The position numbers were made by a program, and so were the translations under genes. This document shows positions 34,594-47,061 of a stretch of DNA of 64,000 bases, in pieces (position 1 is the first letter of the stretch; each line of letters starts with the position of its first letter). The stretch lies in NCBI GenBank assembly GCA_020912385.1, contig CP087209.1, positions 620,001 to 684,000 on the forward strand, in the 5' to 3' direction. The DNA comes from Neofusicoccum parvum (taxonomy: Eukaryota > Ascomycota > Dothideomycetes > Botryosphaeriales > Botryosphaeriaceae). The notes below the pieces were generated by a model. It ran no database searches, was not told the DNA's origin, and was given only the letters and a program-made list of their open reading frames with translations.

Positions 34594-36289
34594 GAACTTC
34601 ATACGCCTGTCTGGGTTGAGATTCTCTCCTTCAGGTCCTTCCGCGCTCCAGCACCTTTCGGAAGGCACGACACAGTCTTTATCGGCTTCTGGATCCCCGA
34701 GCGCGTAGCGGAGTTTACTTGTCTGTCCATTCACCGCGAAAGTTCTGTTCTCTCATATTGCTTTGGGCGGAGAAGGCATAAAAGGGTCGCTGCATACCAT
34801 GGGCGTTCTAAAATGGCGAGTTGGGACAGTACTTGCAAAGTGCTTGTACGATAGACTACAGATTTCTTAGTGTATTATCCCATACCGAATTTCTGTAGAA
34901 CGCTAGATATTCAGGACAAGGAGCATCGGTGTAGGGCTATGTGCACAGTAGACAGCACTTGATAAACAGAAAAAAATGGGATCAGTCTTTCGCTAGATTG
35001 TCCTATTCCTGTTCCTACTAGATGTAGTCGATTTCCTTAGTCCCATCGTCGTAGTGTACATCGGCGGCGGATGAATTTCTCGAAGCCGGTAGCCTACACT
35101 GCCGTCGGCATTAAGAATTAAATCAAGTGTGCGTAGCACCTGCGTTTCTCAATTCCCTAGCGGTAAACACGGCATACCACCTTTCTCCCCCCTGATCTTC
35201 CTTTAGACTGATGTTCAATTGGTGACGCATAGACTTGTGCGAGGGCGTTCCCAAATGTGGAGACGTGGTCATCAAGATCAAACAAGTAGATCGAGAATAA
35301 ATCGACAGCGCGTTGACAATGCCAGAAACACAGGGGAAATGACGGAAACAATCATTTCCGATGCCAAAGTAAAGGTCAGAGATATATTTGAGCTCCAATG
35401 TCGAGGCACTGGTGTTACTGGAGCAGGCATGGGTAAAGATGGCTGAGAGGCGGTTCGGATGAGCAGCCAGCCGAATCAACCAACTCGCTCCTGCTCACCT
35501 TGGTTTCACCTCTCGGTATATACACGAATAGACACAAAAGATCTAGCGATCCTTAACGTTCTGCATAACCATGGGTGATGGCTGGAAAGGTACAAGCGCC
35601 CCGACCAACGCGTAGAGGCTGACGCAACGTCCAGCTACAGTAGCTGCAAAGGACCCAAGAACCTGGGCAGAGGAGCTGCTGTGAAACACACAAGTCTGCC
35701 AACGTGCGTCAGCCACAGCTACACAGTCAAGTCTCACTTGCGCATGCCGTAGATGCAGTCTCGTTTGTGCGCGACCCTCCACCGTTACTTGGGTGCAGGG
35801 ACTACATTCATGTATCACAAACCTACTGCCTTGGAAAAGGCTTATTTTGACTCGAAGCAGAAATTTCAACGTCGCACAACATCGCATCATTTCAAGAAGG
35901 AAATTGATAATGATCTTTCTGGTATTTCTTTCCTTACGGACCCTAAGTATGCACCCGCTGGTCACACAGCGAGAACCAGCCGCCGTCAACTATGATAACA
36001 CGCCTTCTCTTTTATGGTACAACCAAGAAAGCTCGCTCCGACAAGGGAAAAAGGGTATGTGTACAGGAAGCCCAACAAAGGAAATTGGTGTTATCCACAC
36101 GCAGACCTACACGTAGTTTTGGTATGCCAAGAGCAAAAAAAAAAAAAAAAACGCCGGGTATGGATGCGAAACGCCCTCTCAAATGCAGTATGCGAAACTC
36201 TTTCCACTACAATCATCTGTAAATGTCAACAACAGACGCTCCGAACAAAAAAAAATAGAAACTCCTCTTCGAAAAAAGAAAACACCAGT
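34594..36289. other. Intergenic between convergent SQS1 and MFS genes, no gene seen
   Basis: 1.7 kb without a convincing ORF. It contains an A run of about 17 at 36137-36153 and a second A-rich stretch at 36247-36256, likely terminator regions of the MFS gene. Confidence 0.6.
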
Positions 36290-38222
36290 CTATTGCCGGT
36301 CGTTCTCCGGAGGCTCTTCGCCTGGCAGGAGAATCTCGTGCCCGGTGCCGTTCCGGACCCAAAAACTGGCGACGCAGCCAATGGAGCTGACGGCTGCGAC
36401 AAGCCACCAAGCCACCCCGACGATGCCCTTCTCCAAACCAACGCCGTACCAATAACCAGCGGCGATGGGGCCCACAGTGCGGAAGGTTGAGCTGACGCTC
36501 TGGCCAATGCCGTGGATTGTGGCTAGAACACTCGGGTGCGGGCTCGAGTTGTTGAGCAAAATGATGCTGGCGGGCAGGGCAAAAGTACGCGCGGTCACCT
36601 GCAGAGTGAGGATAAGGCTAATTCCGACCCACACCCAAAATCCGGTGGCGGGGCTTGGCGCCGGTGTCGGCGAGGGCAACAGAGAAAGATATGGCGCCAA
36701 GAAGTAGGCCAAGGGAAACAGGAAAAGCGAGTAGCGGAAGCAACGCATCAGGCCAAATCGGGTATTGGCCCAAGGGTATATGGAAAGCTGCAGGAACAAG
36801 CCGACGATTCCGAGGACCGCCAGGGCAAAGCCAATAGCGGCGGGCTCGAAGGCAAGGCCACCGCTGAAGATGAAGGGGTTGGATCTCTTGGTGAACCGAG
36901 CCGTGATTTCAGGCCCGGGCCTGTCGGTGGACAGATATACAATCCAGAGGCTAGAGAAGGCACTGCACGGAGGCGGTTAGCGGTGAAAAAAAAAGGCACA
37001 ACGCGAGCGGGGAAGAACTCACCCCATGTGGAAGTCGAAGATGGCGATCGAGAGCAAGACCCATAGCACATTGGCCGTCCAAATACGGCTGAACGGCAAA
37101 ACTTGCGGGCGCTTGGACATCTTCGGTTTTTCGCTCGCATTCACCGGTGAGAGCTCGACCGCGTCGCTGTCCATGCCGGCCAGCAGACCCTCGGAGGAGT
37201 TGTCGACGAGCGTGTACTTGTGAGCATTGGGCGAAGTGATTCTGGAAACAAATTTCTTCAGGAGGTCCATGGGGCCGGGCAGCGGGACCCTGGCGTTGCG
37301 GATGCTGGCCAGAGTCTCGGCGAGCAGGTAGTGCACACCGACGGCCTCGACAAGGAGCAGGATGGCGCAGAGGAGGTTGGGCATGGCATATGGATAGCGC
37401 TCCATCCACTGGACGCCATCGGCGCCGCCAAAGAGGGAGGCGGGACCGAACAGCGTGGGGTACGCGGCAACGGGTTCGACGAGCAAGCCGCTGAGGACTG
37501 CAGGACGGCGGTTAGCAGGCGGAAGGGCTGGCGGGATGGGCGGAGTGCGACTTACTGGGCCCAAGGATGTTGGCGACGTTGAAGGCGAGCGGGAGCAGCA
37601 GGAAGGCGCGCGAGTGGAACCTCTTGTCGACCGTCTCGGCCACCATGGTTCGCGCAGAGCCAATGGTGCCGTTGATGGCGCCGCCAAACATCCGCCAGAG
37701 CGTGGCCTGCAGGAAGGTCTGCGAGAAGCCCACGCCGACGCACGAGAAGGCAGTGCCCACGAGGCCGACGAGCAGCACGCGCTTGCGCCCACACCACGGG
37801 GCGTCGGCGACGCGGCCCCAGACCACGGCGGTGACGATCTGGGCGGCGGTGAAGCTGCCCTGCAGCACGCCGGCCTGGTGCGAGATGGAAGAGTCGGGCA
37901 GCGAGGGGTCGAAGGACTTGAGCTGGTGGACCATGTAGGTCTGCAGCGAGGCCATCTGGAAGAAGTCGACGAAGCGCGAGCAGGCCAGCACGGCCAGCTG
38001 GCCCTTGTGGGGGATGGTGGCCCACGAGGCGGGCGGCGGCTTGGAGTGCTCAATGGGCGTGTCCATGTCGAAGTCCGGGTCGAGTTCGAGGCGGCCGAGA
38101 GAGACGGAGCGGTTGTGCAGGTTCACGCCGGAACCATGGCGCTGATGAGCTTTGTGCTGGCGGAGGGCGGCGCCGGTGGACGAGTCAGCAGGCTCGGCTT
38201 GCGAGGTGGTTCTGCTGCGCAT
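36290..38222 (-). CDS. Major facilitator superfamily transporter
   Basis: Three exons on the minus strand: 38222-37556, 37497-37023 and 36962-36290; 604 residues. A Ser/Arg-rich cytosolic N-terminus of about 75 residues precedes the first helix. The MFS signature between helices 2 and 3 is GRVADAPWCGRKRVLLVGLVG. A long central loop (about residues 290-365) contains KKFVSRITSPN and ELSPVNASEKPKMSK. The second half has the usual helices, with ATIHGIGQSVSSTFRTVGPI, before the C-terminus. The sequence resembles the fungal ZIF1/tetracycline-type efflux group (12 helices, proton antiport). The substrate is unknown. Two sulfotransferase-type genes lie upstream in the same direction. Confidence 0.88.
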
Positions 38223-39066
38223 GATCTGGAATGGGTAGGTGACGAAGGAAACACTCGTCCGGCGCGAGGGGTGGTGGGATGTACAGGGCCGGGAGCGAGG
38301 TGATAACGCAGGCTGTGGGGCGCCTCCGTCAGCTCCGTCGCAGCTGCATACGTACCTGTGGACGCGCCTGTGCTTCAGGCCCCGGCTTGGCACAGCTTGG
38401 CGACAGGGACTGTGTCGAACGGCGCGACATTGCAGGGGGCGCCCGCGCGCGCCCGCCCCGGGGCCCGTGCGCGCCTCAGGTGTTTTGCCGCGGCCGCGCA
38501 ATCAACCTGCCGCGCCGCCCATCCAAATCCACCGCGCCGATCGCCTCCGCATCCAGCTCGGCGTTAACCTCCGGCCCCGACGCTGCAAAGCTTGGGAAGG
38601 CTTGTGTTGCCCGACTCGCCCGCCGCGCAGCGCTATCAATAGCAGCGAGCGCTGGCCGCCGCGCGCAGCCCGGCGCCTGCGCGTCCCTGCGCTTCCCTGC
38701 GCTTCCCGCTGTCTGCCAGGGCCGGGTGCTGGGTGCTGGATGCTGGGTGCTGGGTGCCGGTGCCAGGCGCGGCCGCCGCGGTCCGACGTGGCTTCCAGAA
38801 GCAGCAGCAGCAGCAGCAGCCACTCCCGCCGCGCCAGCCACGCAACAGAGGCGCCACGCGCCGCGCCACGCCCGCGACCAACCACCCGACGCCCGCGCCG
38901 TTATCTGCCATCCCAAGCTGCGCCGCCCGTCCCCCTCCATCACGGCCGCTGCCCCCCCGGCTGACATCACGACCTGCAGCCAAGTCGGATACCGCGGCGA
39001 GTGTCTTGGGACGCCTGATTAGCATTATTTGTTCTCTATGGTGTTCTCTACAGACTTAGCAGCCCC
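38223..39066. other. Intergenic, GC-rich with simple repeats
   Basis: Holds a tandem GTGCTGG-type heptamer at about 38724-38764 and a (GCA)7 tract at 38800-38821. It should contain the MFS promoter. Several overlapping frames on both strands are compositional. Confidence 0.6.
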
Positions 39067-41096
39067 TCACGGTCCCGCCTCCGTGTCGCCTACCCGCTTG
39101 TACTGCCGGAGCAGTCGCTGCCGCACGCCGTCTGGGCTCAGTGCCTCCTGCAGGTCCACCGCCCGCTGCTGCAGCGACCGCTGCCAGCCCGACATGCTGC
39201 GCATGGCCCGGTGCTTGTACAGGCACAGCGCGAGCAGCAGCACCACGCCCAGCCCCACCGCCAGCGGGCCTGCGATGCTCAGCATGAACGACCCCATTGA
39301 CTTGGGCAGCGACGTGTAGTAGTTCTTGCTGTTCAGCCCCGTGTTCCAGCCCGCGCCGCCGTTGGCCACGAAGGGCGGGTGCGCCTCAATCACCTCGCCC
39401 TCGTCGAGCGGCGGGTGTTGCTGGCAGCTCCAGTCGTCGCACGACGGCATGAGCCCGGCCGACGGCACAAACGTCTTCGTGACCGCCGACCGCCGCAGCA
39501 CGTTGCCGTGCTTGTCCAACGCCTCGGCGAATGCATATGACTTGACCGTCTCGATGCGCAGCCGCGTCTCGAACCCGCTCTTGGTTGCGTTCCCAACAAA
39601 CTCCCACGGCCCGTTTGCGTCGTTGCCTGCGTAGAACTTCCACGACTGCACCTCTGTGGCCCCGTTCCACGAGACGTAGAACACCATGCCCGCCACGCTG
39701 GTTCCCGTGCGGGAGTAGGTCCACAAGGCGGGCGCATCCCGCGGCGTCCCCGACCACTCATACTTGTACACGCGGTAGTTGACCACCCCGGACTCTGGCG
39801 CCGCAAGCTTGCCGTACATGACCGCCTCGCCCGTCGGCAGGTGCTCGGAGAAGAAGGGGTTGTTGCCCCAGCCGATCATCACATGCCCGTCCTCCAAGAC
39901 CTGCATGTTGCCCTGGGATCCCGACAGAACGCCGCCCTCTGCATCCGGAGCCAGCCACTCCTGGACCATCGTCGCCGTCCTGTCGATGTGGTTGATGGCG
40001 ATCAGCATGCCGCGTGACCACGGGTTCGTGGTGTTGTAGTGGTTGCTTGCGTTGTCGAAAAGGGAGAGGATGGTGTGTGTCGAGTTCTCCTTGTGCCAGC
40101 GCGCGTGGTGCTGGCTGGAGAAGTGGAGGTTGAGGTTGTGGAAGCTGGGGTTTGCGCCGTTGAGCTCCCAGATGATGTGTCCGTCCTCGCCCGACACCTT
40201 GTACACGGCGGCCATGTGACGCGAGGAGATCAGATAGTCGCCGTCCGCGTTTTTGTCAATCGAGTTGATGTGGAAGTAGTCCCAGGGCGAGACGTGCGAG
40301 CGTCCGTCGCCGCTGGTGTCGGTGGTGCCGGGCATGGTGTAGCTGAAGCTCGGCGAAACGTGGTCCAGGGCGCGCCACTCAAACACAACGTCATTGGTCT
40401 CAATGTCCACCTCTTGGAAGACGCTGTCCACGATCCAGCCCATGCCTCGCTCTATGCCAAAGGGCGCCAGGTCGTACTGGTGCGTCTGGTAAATGGTCAT
40501 CAGGGCCGACTTGCCGCCGGGGAGCACGCGGAACTCGTGCATGTCGGCCTGGGCGGTCGAACCGCCGCTCTCAACCGTCTTGACAATGCGGTACTCGTTG
40601 TTCATGATCATGCCGTGGCCGCGGGCAAAGCCCTGGTACTGCTCGCCCTGGTAGAAGCAGATGTGGTCCTCGCCCTGGTAGTCGCAGACGCGGGGGGCGT
40701 GGCCGACCATGGGGCCCATGAGACCAGCTCCGGACCACACGAGGTTCTGCGCACGTTAGCAGGGCGGCGCGGGGCGCGCGTGCGGCGGGGGACGCACGCC
40801 ATAATTATCGTAGATATACGGGCCCGGGTCGACGTTGCGGTAGGGCGAGAGGAAGATGTAGCCCGGCGACACAAAGTCGGGCCACAGCACGTCGAAATGT
40901 ATTATGGGAGCATGCAGCTCGGGTCTCTGGCGGCGGCGTCAGCAGCGGTCAGGCACGGGGGCAGCGCTCGACGCACGGAGTGGAAGAAAAAAGTAGGAGA
41001 GGTGTCGTTGTTCAGGTCGGCGCGCGCGGGGGAAATAAACGAGAGCAGATGCAATGCGCAGGCAAGCAGAAAAGGAGCGGCGGCGACGGGCGACAT
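39067..41096 (-). CDS. Arylsulfotransferase (ASST)-family secretory/membrane protein
   Basis: Three exons on the minus strand: 41096-40977, 40926-40798 and 40746-39067; 642 residues. A signal peptide (hydrophobic LLACALHLLSFISPARA, cut near residue 27) is followed by RPELHAPIIHFD and GYIFLSPYRN...PYIYDNYGNLVWSG. A beta-propeller follows with GHGMIMNNEYRIV, WIVDSVFQEVDIETNDVVFE and WRALDHVSPS. The histidine-rich FSSQHHARWH segment and the WELNGANPSFHNLN block are typical of the family. Near the C-terminus a transmembrane helix (about 569-594) precedes a basic cytosolic tail of about 45 residues. Bacterial members move sulfate between aryl donors; fungal members are mostly unstudied, so activity is inferred. 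The topology suggests a lumenal or surface-facing catalytic domain. Confidence 0.88.
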
Positions 41097-41996
41097 GGCA
41101 ACAGATACAGTCAAAGACGGCAGCGGCTGCTTGTCATTGAGATGCTACAAGCGGCCGGCTGGGACTGAGAAGCGAAAAGACGATGGCGGGCGTGGATGAC
41201 GCGGATGCGGCCAGACAAAATGCTCTGGCGCCAGGAGCCGCGCGACCGCCTTACGCAGCCAGCGCTGAGGCGCCGGGCCACGTCTGATGAGTCGCGGGCC
41301 CACCGCTGCCTCCGCGCCAGACGCGCATCCCTGGCACCCAGCGATCCGCCACGCCGCGCCCTGAACGAGATTAGAGGCCTGCCCCCACCGGGCCCATCGC
41401 AATCGCATGCCACCGCCGCCAGCTGCTGCAGCTGCTCCAGCTCGCGCGCCCGCGCCCGCGCTCACGCGCCCTCCGCGCTGCTCCCAGGAGCCCGTGGAGC
41501 CGTCCCCACCGCCAGCCATGCGGCTTACGCACCGCGCCCTTGGCAGCGTCCGCTGGGCGCCTCCCACACCTCCCGCGGCCACTCGGCCACCCGCCAGGAC
41601 AGCGCGCTGAAGCAGCCGCCGCGCGCACGCCCTCTCACCCTCTCTCCTGCATCTCGCCGCGCCAAGCCGCTCCGCCCGGCCCTGCTCAGGGATGGCGGAT
41701 CAAGCGGCAGCCACGGCCAGAAATTAGGTGTGCTGAGTGTACTGTAATTGTGCGTTTCTGCAGCTACGGAATGGATGCCCCGGTCTCCGTGGCATTTCTC
41801 AAAGTGTGTACATGAACCTGCGCCAAGAACCGAGCTGTCCTCTATGCCCCAATCCCAACTCCGCTCGCCCTTTTTGGAGAGATAACCATATTACCAGCGT
41901 AAGCCCGAATCCGGCTCGCGGCCTTCATGTGCGTGAATCAAACCCTACCCAGAACATGCTAAGAATCTGCAAATGCAATCACCCCCGGAGACGCGC
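41097..41996. other. Intergenic, GC-rich, no gene seen
   Basis: 900 bp between two minus-strand genes, probably promoter of the arylsulfotransferase-family gene. Open frames on both strands look compositional. Confidence 0.55.
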
Positions 41997-43032
41997 CTAC
42001 GAGCTGCCCAGCAGCCTGTGGCCGAAGAACCGGTGCAGGGTCACCGACGCCGCCAGAACCGTGGCTGCTGCGCCGCCTCCGACCACCAGGTAGCGGAAAG
42101 CCACGTTCATCATCTGCGCCCTGTTGCGGCCCCGGCACCTGTCGACGAAGCCGTCCGTGTCGTTGGTGTGCGGGAACTTCTTGTCGGGCACCGGCACCTC
42201 GAGGAAGTCGCAGAGCGGCTCCCAGCCCTGGCCCATGCGGTACTCGAGCAGGTTCTCCGCCGGGACGAGCTTGCGGACCTCGTCGTAGTGCTCGTTGTAG
42301 ACCTGCTTGCCGTACTTCTTGAAGTCGCCCTTGAAGAAGCTGGTCCAGAACTTGTGGAGCATGGGCTGGTAGAGACCCGAGCCCCAGTCCCACTTGGCAA
42401 CCATCTTCAACTCCGGGTCATTGGCGCGCCAGTCGACCGTCTTGAGGCAGGAGCTGCAGCTTCGGTTAGCAGATGTGCGGCCAAGCCACGCCCGTTCAAT
42501 CAACTTACGCGTGCCACGAGTCAACGTCACGGGTGGTCAGAATGATCTTGGCCTCGGGGTAGGCCTCGATCAGCTCCTTGGCGAAGGCAATGGCCGGCCA
42601 GTCGCAGAGAGACTGCAGCATCGTCAGCACCAGCGGTCGTGGCTGGGAAGTCGGACAGTCCTACCTGGCAGTGACCGAGCAGCTGGTCCCACTGCTCGCG
42701 GCCAAAGTTGCCAACACCATCGTACTTGTAGGCAAGAGCATCCATCCACATGAGAGCGTCAGGCGGGTTCTCGACGCTGACGGCCATCATGTGGTAGGTG
42801 TCGTTGAAGCCCAGCTCGCGCAGGGCGTCACGCAGAGCTGCGGGCGGTTAGCACTCGGCCTCGACGGAAGGCTCCCCGCGGGCTGCTACTCACAAGCAGT
42901 GCCAGTGCGTCCGAGGCCCAGACACATGACCCTCATGGGCACGGTACGCTTGCATTGGCGGCGGTCGATGTCGGTGTCGGCCGTGAAGATGTCGGTGACG
43001 GGCTTGGGGGTGTACTGGTCGGCGTAGGTCAT
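41997..43032 (-). CDS. P-loop sulfotransferase-family protein (Sulfotransfer_4 type), C-terminal membrane anchor
   Basis: Four exons on the minus strand: 43032-42894, 42837-42665, 42612-42509 and 42459-41997; 292 residues. The nucleotide-loop motif is MCLGLGRTGTAS (about residues 36-47). It continues with LRDALRELGFNDTYHM, CDWPAIAFAKELIEAYPEAK and the TTRDVDSWHA block, then WEPLCDFLEVPVPDKKFPHTND, the usual C-terminal half of this family. A hydrophobic segment (about residues 262-285, YLVVGGGAAATVLAASVTL) near the end should anchor it in a membrane. The family has a PAPS-sulfotransferase fold; fungal substrates are unknown and some members may not be sulfotransferases. It heads a run of three minus-strand genes with an ASST-family protein and an MFS transporter. 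Confidence 0.85.
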
Positions 43033-44973
43033 GGCGGCGGCTGGCTTGGGGGTTGGAGAGGACGAAAGAGCGACGGATTGGCAAAGTTAGAGTTGGCTTG
43101 TCAAAGCGAAGGTTACGCGGGCTCTTCTTCAAGGAGAGTGGTGAGGTGCGAAATCAATTAGGGCTGGGGCAGGCCACCACTTCCCGCCACGGGCATTCAT
43201 ATATATGGGGACATTGGGGTTGGGCAGTGCGCAGGCCTCAAACGTTTCATGACATCGGCGGCCAGGGACCCAGGGCAGGCTCCACCGGGCAGCGTACGCG
43301 GAGTGGCCGCGGGCACATTTCGATCGCCGCGCGTCAAGAGTGCTGTTGCGGCTGGCGCTTCCTTCCAGATTGCGGCGCCGGGGTGTCGCAGTCGTCAGCC
43401 ATGAGGCGGCTTGCGCGCCCTTTGCGCCCCTGAGCGCTGGCTCCGGCAAGTATCGACGCCTGCATGCCTGGCGCATGGCGGCAGCCGCCAGCCAGCGCGG
43501 CGCCCGTTGCACGTCCGCGGCCTCGGTTGGCGAGCGAGGCGCGGCGGTGCGACTCGCGGCGACGCAGAAGGTGCTGACGCGGGCCGCCGCCCTCCTGCGC
43601 CCGCAGTCGCACGACGGACGACGCGGTGTTGCGCAAGCCGCTCGGGGGGCTGGACGCAGCCTGCCCGCTGCGGCGCCACGGCCTTTCTGTATTGTCAGTG
43701 TGCGGCGGGGCGCGCGTGGCCGGACGGTGGCCGGCGGCGGGTGGGCTGACCGGGGGGGCTTGCAGGCGCATGAAGGGAGGGAAGGGCCTTGAGGCAGCGT
43801 TCCCAGGCGAAGGGGAAGCCGCTGCAGCACAGGCTCAGCGTTTTCCAGGAGACGGGCGCCAAGAAAGCATGCGCAGACAAGGCTGCCCGCGCGCGTCATT
43901 GGCCGGCAGATCACGCTTTTCTGCGCCGGACCGACCGATCGCAGCGAAACATCCTCTCCATTTTCGCCTGCCTGTTCCGTGCGCTGGCCTTCGTTCCGCG
44001 GCGCGGCTGGCCGTCGGTTTCATATGCTCCTCCCCGTCGCGGCAATGATGGCTCGCTGCGCAGGAAGACCGCAATCTCTCGCGCCTGCCCGTCCGTCTTT
44101 ACCCCGCCGGCTGGCGCCCTGCACATGCCCGCTCCGCTGCTCATTCGCCCACCGCTCATCTCGTCCAGTGCTCTCCTGCATATCATGGCCGTTTCCGCGT
44201 CACACCAAGCTCGCCTTGGCGTTTGCTCTTGATCAATCGCCAAGCCCGCCGAAACTTCTCCCGTGAAACAGGCGGGCCCGCGCGGACGGCGAAGTCTGTT
44301 TGCCTGATTCGGATCGGCCTGCAAAACTTCCCCAGAGTTGCACCACGGCCCATCACACCCTGTGCGCGGCCGCATCGCGATAACCTTTAACGTGAGACGG
44401 CTCTCGCCAGCGGATACGAGCCCGGCGATCACGGCGCTATGCTCTCTTCGACCCGTCCCTTATACGCCTTCCGCTCCGGTAACACGACGCCCAGGCACCA
44501 AGACTCGCCCTGACCAGCAGGTGCTGGCCGCCTTGCGGGCGCCGTGGGGGCTCCTGAGGTGTTCGAGAGGGCCGGGCCCGGGGGTCCGCGGCCGGGCCAG
44601 GTCAGCGTACGGTCGAGGCGAGGCTGAGGTGAAGTCGAAGTGAGGTCAGCCCTACGGATGTGCAAGATCACGGCGGCCTCAAGCCACGATTGCGGGGTGC
44701 AGCGCCGTATTGCTTAGCATCTTGGGTCCAGAATGCATTTGTCCGTTTGCAGCAGTTCGATTTGCCCATTTCTGCCCTTGCGCTCCTCGTTCGGGAGCAC
44801 AGATTGATGTCGCCATATGTCGCCATTCTCGCCATCAGCCCGCCAAGAAACGCCGTTGCCGCGCGAACTATCGATAACGGTGCGTAAACGCAGGCGCCGC
44901 CAGCCGCACAACCACCACCATTCGACATCGCCATACCGCATCCATATCCCCTCGCTGACGCTTCTGCTGCGCC
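43033..44973. promoter_or_regulatory. Long divergent intergenic region, no gene seen
   Basis: 1.94 kb between the divergent sulfotransferase-type gene and the SprT/HMG gene. It is GC-rich; frames of up to 261 codons (43129-43914, minus) show no domain and have compositional, Arg/Ala-rich translations. It probably holds two promoters and leaders. Confidence 0.5.
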
Positions 44974-47061
44974 ATGGCCCGCGCAAACTATGACAGCAGC
45001 GACGACGAGTTGCCCGCCCCCTCCGACATCCTCAGCCGGAGACGCAACGCAAAACCTGCACTCAAGCCGGCGTGCACCTCACTCGGGGCCACGACAACAT
45101 TCTTACCACCCGAACCAGTCGCAAGGGACTCCCTCTCGCACAAGAACCCTGAGAAGTCCACTTCGCAGAGTCGCCGCGATCTGGCTGTGCAGCCGCTCGT
45201 CCTAAAACCCAAGAACAACACCCCTGCACCCAGGCGCCAGCGCTTGCTGAGGCCTGCCGCCGTGGACAGTAGACTGGTGCGGCAGGCGACGGCCGGAAGT
45301 TTTGGTTCGATTGCATCCCTCGATGAGGACGACACATCCTTGCGTGCAGTTGTGTCGACCGCGAAGCGCACTCCTGGCAGAGCAGTCAGGAAAACTACGA
45401 AGTACTCAGTCGAGGACTCAGATGAGGAACCGGAGTCAGACTCGTCCTCCGAGTCCGAAAGCGGAGAGGATATAGAAGAGAGCCTGTGGTGTGGGTCGGA
45501 CGGCGACCGTGACGACCGGTCTGCCAGCGAAGATGAGGTTGATGAGGCCCCGTGGCTCAAATATTCCACGCGGGAGCCATTCGCGAAGAACCTGAACATG
45601 ACAAGTGTAACTTCCACCATTTCCAGCACCGATGCATCCCAGGACACCATAAATCACAAACCCAGCATTCCGGTCCCTGCTTTCCAGTACTCCGGAGACG
45701 TAAAAGCCCCGATCTTGAGCAAGACTGTTCCCGCTGCTGGAGCTCTAGAACGGCCGTCAAGCTCTTCTTCTGCAGACTATGATGCTGTCTTGAAATAGTG
45801 AGAAAGTCCCAAGGTGGTCCAGAGCCCAGACATACTGACATAAGACGTCCAGCTCGCCACCGCGGAGGAAATCGCCCTGCAAGCTTGCAGATAGCTCCAA
45901 CCGCCCTTGCACACCTCCGCCGCCTGCTAGCCCGAGCAAGCCACGCCTGGTATCTCCTTCTAAGAAGAATCGCATCCCAACACCTCCACACAGACCAAGT
46001 CTGGATGCGTTTTGGTCGGCAGAAGTCGTCAACTCATGGAACGACCAGCATTCTCCGCGCAAAACGTTGCAATCCCCTCGAAAGCAGCTTTTTGACGACC
46101 GGCCGATTCCAAAAGCCTCCCGCCAGAAGAGGAGCCCAACAAAGAAGGATCCAGCACGCAAGTCGTTCGAGCAGCGAAAGCACCAGCTGGCAGAGGAGTT
46201 TCTGAAGGAGCTCGATGAGAATATCACAGGAGGCAAGATATCGTCGCTTGCAGCCGAATGTGGAGGAGTGAAGCTGGTGTGGAGTAAAACATTGAACACG
46301 ACGGCAGGAAGGGCGAACTGGAAAAGAGAAAGCATAACGACTCACGAGGATGGGACTTCGACCGTGCGCCACAGGCACCATGCTAGCATTGAGCTGGCAG
46401 AGAAAGTTATAGACGACGAAGGTGATGATTTCTGCTTCTGTTGACGCTACGGGGATGCTGACTTTTGTTCGATAGACCGTCTTGTTAACGTTATAGCACA
46501 TGAGTTCTGCCACCTTGCCAACTTCATGATAAGCAACGTGCGGGACAACCCTCACGGCAAGGAATTCAAGGAGTGGTGCGTCAAGCAGGCCCCGCACGAC
46601 ATGTCGGAATCTCAACTCACTGACAACTTCCGAACAGGGCCAAGAAAGTAACGCGAGCCTTCAACCACCGCAACATCAATGTTACGACGAAGCATACGTA
46701 CGCCATCGATTACAAGTACATCTGGACATGCGTTAGCTGCGGACATGAATTCAAGCGCCACTCGAAATCAATTGACCCCGCGAAGCATCGGTGCGGCTCT
46801 TGTAAGGCGGAGCTGATGCAGACTAAGCCTGTCGTGCGGCAGAAAGATCCGAACAAAGGCCCGAGCGAATACCAGGTCTTCATGAAGGAGAACTTCCAGA
46901 GAATCAAGCGGGAAAACGATGGCAAAGGCCACAAGGAGATCATGGAGATCTTGGGGAAAGAGTACAGAGAGCACAAGGCCAAGAAGGCCACAGTCATGGC
47001 AGCGGAGAGCGATCTGACGAGCGTGACGAGGGCGATTGAGACAATTGCGTTAGATGATTGA
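44974..47061 (+). CDS. SprT-like metalloprotease with HMG box (GCNA-like)
   Basis: Four exons: 44974-45797, 45853-46421, 46476-46575 and 46638-47061; 638 residues. The first about 400 residues are disordered and acidic (DSDEEPESDSSSESESGED), with Pro/Ser-rich SPSK repeats. The SprT domain follows, with the zinc-binding HExxH as H473-EFC-H477 in NVIAHEFCHLANFM. A zinc ribbon is CVSCGHEFKRH...HRCGSC (four cysteines, about 529-550). The C-terminal HMG box contains PSEYQVFMKENFQRIKREN. This order (acidic disorder, SprT, zinc ribbon, HMG box) is that of GCNA/ACRC proteins, which act against DNA-protein crosslinks. The role is inferred from architecture. The third exon is 100 bp and carries the active site. 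Confidence 0.85.

Noticed and set aside
37455..38303. 282-codon plus-strand open frame
   Set aside because: Antisense to the MFS transporter's first exon; Gly/Arg/Asp-rich nonsense composition.
40039..41199. 386-codon plus-strand open frame
   Set aside because: Antisense shadow of the arylsulfotransferase-family gene, running across its introns and start region.
43129..43914. 261-codon minus-strand open frame
   Set aside because: Same compositional pattern between two divergent real genes; no start context or domain support.
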